Source of the DNA: Gemmatimonadaceae bacterium
GTDB taxonomy: Bacteria; Gemmatimonadota; Gemmatimonadetes; Gemmatimonadales; Gemmatimonadaceae
Reading direction: 5' to 3'
NCBI GenBank assembly: GCA_036496605.1
Contig: DASXKV010000045.1
Location: 1 to 37,636 of the forward strand
Length of the DNA: 37,636 nt
Part shown: positions 34,306 through 37,636 of the stretch, in pieces
Layout of the letters: every line of letters starts with the position of its first letter
Position numbering within the stretch: position 1 is the first letter of the stretch
Program-made: the position numbers and the translations under genes
The notes under the pieces: generated by a model
Database searches by the model: none
What the model was told of the DNA's origin: nothing
What the model saw: the letters and a program-made list of their open reading frames with translations, nothing else

Positions 34306-34992
34306 GTGAACTCGAAAGGCTCTACGGCGCGTCGCTCTTCCCTCTCCCAGCGCGCCGCTCGATACGTTGTGCTGATCGCGCTCGCCACACTCGGCGCCCA
34401 GCGCGCAACGGCACAAATTCCCGGCAATCACTTCTGGGGCAGCCTCGGTGGCGGCTTCGGGCATTCGGGTCCCGCCAATTCCACCGGCCAGGATCAGTTC
34501 AGCGGACCCAGTGGCGACGCGGCCATTGGCGTCCAGATGACTGCACGCGGCGTCATCGCATTCGAGGTCGCCGGCTGGCACAAGGACACCCCGATCGGAA
34601 GCTCGCGATCCGTCTTCGCGTCGCTGACGTTCATCGGCTATCCCTTCGGCTCCGTTCTGGACAATTTGTACTTTCAGGGCGGTTTAGGAGTTGGTAATGG
34701 CTCGTTTCCAACAGCGCAGACGACGACCACGCCATCTCGGCTGAACATGACTCGGCCGGCGCTCCAGATTGCGCTGGGTTACGACATTCCAATCGCCTGT
34801 CCGATGTGGATCGCTCCCTTCTTCCAGAGCTACGGGACGTTCGGCGGCCGCCGCATTACGACGGCGCTCGGCCCGAGCGAACATGGATCCGCCAACGCGG
34901 TCCTCTTTCATGCCGGCATCGCGCTGCGCTTCTCGCACCCTGGACCAACGGGCAATTGTCGGAGTCGCGGAGCGAACATGCTGGCGCCGTAG
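34306..34992 (+). CDS. Probable outer-membrane beta-barrel protein of unknown function
   Basis: 228 residues with a signal peptide (basic N-terminus, YVVLIALATLGAQRATAQ, cleavage near 36). The mature part is rich in Gly and aromatic residues, with alternating patterns such as NHFWGSLGGGFGHSG, SLTFIGYPFG, LYFQGGLGVGNGSF and FHAGIALRFSHP, typical of small outer-membrane barrels. The last strand is followed by a short Cys-containing tail (NCRSRGANMLAP), unusual for a barrel that should end in an aromatic residue; the tail may be repeat-derived extension. GTG 34306 lacks a Shine-Dalgarno sequence. Monocistronic, flanked by IR-B and a large heptamer tract. Confidence 0.7.
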   Translation: MNSKGSTARRSSLSQRAARYVVLIALATLGAQRATAQIPGNHFWGSLGGGFGHSGPANSTGQDQFSGPSGDAAIGVQMTARGVIAFEVAGWHKDTPIGSSRSVFASLTFIGYPFGSVLDNLYFQGGLGVGNGSFPTAQTTTTPSRLNMTRPALQIALGYDIPIACPMWIAPFFQSYGTFGGRRITTALGPSEHGSANAVLFHAGIALRFSHPGPTGNCRSRGANMLAP

Positions 34993-34994
34993 CG

Positions 34995-35209
34995 CGCAGA
35001 GTCGGGCAGAGAGTTGAGGGCAGAGGGCAGAGGGCAGAGGGCAGAGAGTAGAGAGTAGAGAGCAGAGAGTAGAGCGTGCGGCGAACGAGCGACGGCTGTG
35101 GCCTGCGGGCCACGACACGTGATCACGCTCTGCGCGCAATACTCTCTGCCCGCAACCCTCTGCCCTCTGCCCAGCAACCCTCTGCCCTCAACCCTCTACC
35201 CTCTGCCCA
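34995..35209. repeat. Large inverted heptamer tract after the outer-membrane protein gene
   Basis: The left arm (about 34995-35074) repeats GGGCAGA, GAGTAGA and GAGCAGA at 7-base spacing. The right arm (about 35141-35209) repeats CTCTGCC and CTCTACC. The arms are complementary over about 70 bases with a 66-base centre that contains GTGGCCTGCGGGCCAC, itself a hairpin. The same words occur at 141-190, at the other end of the window. Confidence 0.9.
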
Positions 35210-35225
35210 AGTGCACTCTGACTGA

Positions 35226-35263
35226 AATCGCGTTCGCCGCGATTCACGACTGCTAAGCAGTCG
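35226..35263. promoter_or_regulatory. Two adjacent perfect inverted repeats, possible operator
   Basis: AATCGCG-TTCGC-CGCGATT (35226-35244) and CGACTGCT-A-AGCAGTCG (35247-35263) lie two bases apart in the 350-base region before the protease gene. The second is an almost continuous palindrome of 17 bases, a size usual for dimeric repressor sites. No T-tract follows, so a terminator is less likely. The remaining sequence to 35564 has no gene I can support; a 132-codon open frame from 35290 overlaps the protease start in another frame and looks random. Confidence 0.4.
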
Positions 35264-35564
35264 AACACCAAAAGCATCGCTCGTACCAAATGACGTCGTT
35301 GACGACGCATTGTACGCGCGCTCTCTTATCCGCCGCGCGAATTTCTCGCGCGCGACGTGCTGCGCGCCCATGCACCACGTCGCTTGGCGAGCGCGACGCA
35401 GAATTCTCGTCTTCACGATTCCAGTGGCACGCCGTTTTCCTTAAGTGCAGTTGCAGAGCGGTTGATTTGAACTCGATGTTCTCTCGCGCGACGACTGCAG
35501 CGCTCGTTCGGCAGACAAAGAGCTTCGATTCACCATCAAGGTGCGACACTAATCCGGCTGTAAC

Positions 35565-36671
35565 ATGCGCTCCCGTTTCACGACACCGAACGTCCCTCGC
35601 CGCGTCGCCTTTGGCGCGGCTGCTGTGGCGATCTTCGGGTGCGCGCAGGCATCTCAGCCGGGCCTGTCGAGCACGAAGCCGACCGTAGCAACTGCCGGTT
35701 ATTACAGCTTCGCCGCCAACAGCGCCCGACCACTTGTCGCTGCGCATACCGTCTCATTCGCGCTCGATCGCATCGATCAGCGCGACCTGCCGCTCGATCA
35801 CACTTACCGCCACAACGGTACCGGTCGCGGCGTCACCGTCTACGTATTCGACGGCGGCGTCTCCATGGATCATCCCGAGCTCGTTGGTCGGGTCCGTCGT
35901 GGCTACTCGGCGTTTCCCGAAGATCCGGCCCTCTGCAACGCGCACGGCACCGCTGTCGCCGGCGCGATTGCGGGCAAAACGCTCGGCGTCGCGCCCGAAG
36001 CCGAGATCGTCGACGTGAAGATGGTGCAGTGCGAGAAGCTGCGCGGAACGATCAAGGGCATCGTCGACGGAGCGAAGTGGGCCATCGAAGACCACAAGCG
36101 GCATCCGGGCACGCCCGCCGTCGCGAACTGGTCGTTCATCGCCGATACCGCTGCGCGCATTCCGGCGCTCGACAGCTCCGTCGCCGCGCTCCGCGCCGCT
36201 GGCATTCCAGTGGTCGTGTCCGCAGGCAATCTCGAGATCAACGCGTGCCGCGTGTCGCCGGGGAATGCCGAAGGTACGATCGTAGTCGGCGCGTCGGCGC
36301 TCGTGCGTGACAGCGATCGCGGTGCAGGCGACCCGATCGATCGGCGCGCGCCAGGTACCGCATGGGGACCGTGCGTCGATGTCTACGCTCCAGGCGATTC
36401 CGTCCTTCTGCCCAGTCTCGACAAGGATCAGTCGCCAACTGTGCAACTCTGGAACGGTACGTCGATGTCGGCAGGCTACGTCTCCGGTGCGGCCGCGCTC
36501 TTCCTCGAGTCGAACCCAACGGCGACGCCCGACGATGTCGGTCAGTACCTTCGCCAGACGTCGACCAAGAACGTAGTGCGCGACGCGAAGAGCCCGTTCA
36601 GTCGGATGCTGTTCGTCGGTCCGCGTTCGGAAGTGAAGATTGCCGCGCGAGGCGATTCGAAGGGCCCGTAG
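35565..36671 (+). CDS. Subtilisin-like serine protease (S8), probable lipoprotein
   Basis: 368 residues. The N-terminus is a short signal ending AVAIFGC, so Cys26 may be lipidated and the enzyme anchored outside the cytoplasm. An inhibitor-like pro-region is very short or absent. The catalytic triad is Asp96 (VYVFDGG), His127 (NAHGTAVAG) and Ser300 (NGTSMSAG), with oxyanion Asn222 (VSAGN). The layout ALDRIDQRDLPLDHTYRHNGTGRGVTVYVFD is proteinase K-like. At the usual NMSLGG position it has VANWSF, a departure in a substrate-binding strand. ATG 35565 has no clear ribosome site. A strong terminator follows 18 bases after the stop, so the gene is probably monocistronic. Confidence 0.92.
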   Translation: MRSRFTTPNVPRRVAFGAAAVAIFGCAQASQPGLSSTKPTVATAGYYSFAANSARPLVAAHTVSFALDRIDQRDLPLDHTYRHNGTGRGVTVYVFDGGVSMDHPELVGRVRRGYSAFPEDPALCNAHGTAVAGAIAGKTLGVAPEAEIVDVKMVQCEKLRGTIKGIVDGAKWAIEDHKRHPGTPAVANWSFIADTAARIPALDSSVAALRAAGIPVVVSAGNLEINACRVSPGNAEGTIVVGASALVRDSDRGAGDPIDRRAPGTAWGPCVDVYAPGDSVLLPSLDKDQSPTVQLWNGTSMSAGYVSGAAALFLESNPTATPDDVGQYLRQTSTKNVVRDAKSPFSRMLFVGPRSEVKIAARGDSKGP

Positions 36672-36688
36672 AACGGGGCTAGATGGCT

Positions 36689-36728
36689 AGGTCCCAGGAG
36701 TTATGAGCTCCTGGGACCTTTGTTTTTT
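36689..36728 (+). terminator. Rho-independent terminator after the S8 protease
   Basis: A perfect 12-bp stem, AGGTCCCAGGAG (36689-36700) pairing with CTCCTGGGACCT (36708-36719), with a 7-base loop and followed by TTGTTTTTT. It is the clearest intrinsic terminator in the window. Confidence 0.93.
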
Positions 36729-36774
36729 CTCGGTGGGGGGGACTCGTATTTTTCTTATCGTGTGTATGAACGGC

Positions 36775-37074
36775 TCACCGATAGTATTGCTCGATGCACT
36801 GCGTGATGGCCTCATCCCAAATGGCTTCTCGGTGTTCAATCTCGGTCACTGTGAGAAAGTGCTCCCGAAATGGTTGGAAACCGACTTCCAAAGCAACTTC
36901 CTTGAGCCTTATGATGATCCGCTCAATAGGCCATCCCATTGACTTGAGCTCATCAACGGCTACGCCGATGCGTTGATTGAGAAGTAGGGTGTCAGGCGCA
37001 GTCAGCGTGCTCGATTGACTCGCAATTGAGGTGAGACTAGCGCGCACGGCGGTACCGGCAGGTTGTGGGTACAT
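36775..37074 (-). CDS. Small protein of unknown function
   Basis: 99 residues, predicted mostly helical, with a conserved-looking centre (ELKSMGWPIERIIIRLKEVALEVGF, given here as ELKSMGWPIERIIIRLKEV) and an acidic-aromatic end CIEQYYR. I recall similar 90-120-residue helical proteins in Gemmatimonadota that end in an aromatic pair, but no function is known to me. Base composition is clearly lower in GC than the neighbours, which suggests separate origin. ATG 37074 follows GGGTGCC, a modest ribosome site. It is divergent from transketolase, with 131 bases between the starts, and ends toward the protease terminator. Confidence 0.55.
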   Translation of the reverse strand: MYPQPAGTAVRASLTSIASQSSTLTAPDTLLLNQRIGVAVDELKSMGWPIERIIIRLKEVALEVGFQPFREHFLTVTEIEHREAIWDEAITQCIEQYYR

Positions 37075-37205
37075 GGCACCCGACTCTAGTCAAAGAATAG
37101 TCCCTTCCCTGCATAGTATACGACTTTTCGCTAAGGCGCGTTGGCGTCGAGCTCAGGATGACAACTGGGAGACTATTTTTCACACGTCTCCAGCCAAATC
37201 CTCTC

Positions 37206-37636
37206 ATGGCCGTCTCCGATACCACCTCCGCGACCGATCTCGATCTCCTCTGCATCAACACCATCCGCACCCTCGCCATGGATGCGGTTCAGAAAGCGGA
37301 GTCCGGCCATCCCGGGACGCCGATGGCGCTTGCGCCGCTCGCGTACCGGCTCTTCATGAAGCACATGCGACACGATCCCGCCGATCCGAACTGGGTCAAT
37401 CGCGATCGCTTTGTGCTTTCATGTGGACACGCGTCGATGCTTTTGTATTCGTCGCTGTACCTGACTGGCTACGACCTCGGCCTCGATGACCTCAAGCAGT
37501 TCCGGCAGTGGGGCAGTCGAACACCCGGCCATCCGGAATATGGACATACACCTGGCGTCGAGAGCACGACCGGGCCGCTCGGACAAGGCATCTCCAACGC
37601 CGTCGGTATGGCGCTCGCCGAGTCGCATCTTGCGAC
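37206..37636 (+). CDS. tkt: Transketolase, 5' part (runs off the window)
   Basis: The first 143 codons of a thiamine diphosphate enzyme of the non-oxidative pentose phosphate pathway, open to the right edge. The family start is clear: [34 protein letters not shown] (residues about 17-50), [25 protein letters not shown] (about 67-91) and [33 protein letters not shown] (about 102-135). The His residues in GHPG, CGHAS and GHTPG belong to the active site. ATG 37206 is the natural start. The leader is CCTCTC, without a Shine-Dalgarno sequence. The upstream 131 bases are shared with the divergent small gene. Confidence 0.95.
   Translation, partial: MAVSDTTSATDLDLLCINTIRTLAMDAVQKAESGHPGTPMALAPLAYRLFMKHMRHDPADPNWVNRDRFVLSCGHASMLLYSSLYLTGYDLGLDDLKQFRQWGSRTPGHPEYGHTPGVESTTGPLGQGISNAVGMALAESHLA

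Noticed and set aside
34995-35209. CRISPR or tRNA-like structure in the inverted heptamer tract
   Set aside because: The repeat is a simple 7-base period with inverted arms. There are no unique spacers and no cloverleaf.

Overview
The window is about 37.6 kb of high-GC DNA from a free-living, probably Gram-negative bacterium (lipoprotein signals, a probable outer-membrane barrel, periplasmic VIT/VWA protein). The ECF sigma / zinc-finger anti-sigma pair, the abundant secreted proteins of unknown function and the intergenic repeats fit a soil member of the Gemmatimonadota. That assignment is an inference from style of genes, not a proven placement.

Layout. 1-2172: a 14-bp tandem array, an alpha/beta hydrolase (-) and a flippase-like membrane protein (+). 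2452-22309: nine consecutive minus-strand genes form an alpha-glucan/trehalose cluster, read in the order glgE, treS, mak, treZ, glgX, glgB, malQ, treY, glgP. 22624-26468: two exported proteins of unknown function (+), a TVP38/DedA-like membrane protein, an anti-sigma factor and its ECF sigma factor (-). 26714-29841: a VIT/VWA protein (-) and a short glycoside-hydrolase-like TIM-barrel protein (+). 30074-33596: an HD-GYP protein and a HEAT-repeat protein (-) that seem to share an N-terminal domain. 33803-37636: a small disordered protein, a probable outer-membrane protein, a subtilisin-like lipoprotein protease with a clear terminator, an orphan 99-aa protein and the 5' part of transketolase.

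How the genes work together. TreS turns trehalose into maltose, Mak phosphorylates it to maltose 1-phosphate, GlgE adds maltosyl units to alpha-glucan and GlgB branches it. TreY and TreZ convert glucan ends back to trehalose. GlgX debranches, MalQ reshuffles short maltodextrins and GlgP releases glucose 1-phosphate. One locus thus holds the full GlgE route and the full TreY/TreZ route, a closed trehalose-glucan loop. No ADP-glucose synthesis genes (glgC, glgA) are in the window.

The least ordinary part is the DNA between and within the genes. There are at least three families of intergenic inverted-repeat elements: IR-A in four copies, IR-B in two, and a 200-bp MITE-like element with 33-bp terminal repeats, all sharing a related end sequence. 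Numerous tracts built on a 7-bp period reach into gene ends and even supply stop codons. A short motif, GTTAGGC, occurs 26 times by my scan, essentially all inside genes and nearly always using rare codons (TTA, CCT, CTA, AGG), which suggests selection on the DNA word itself, as for DNA-uptake or chromosome-architecture sequences.
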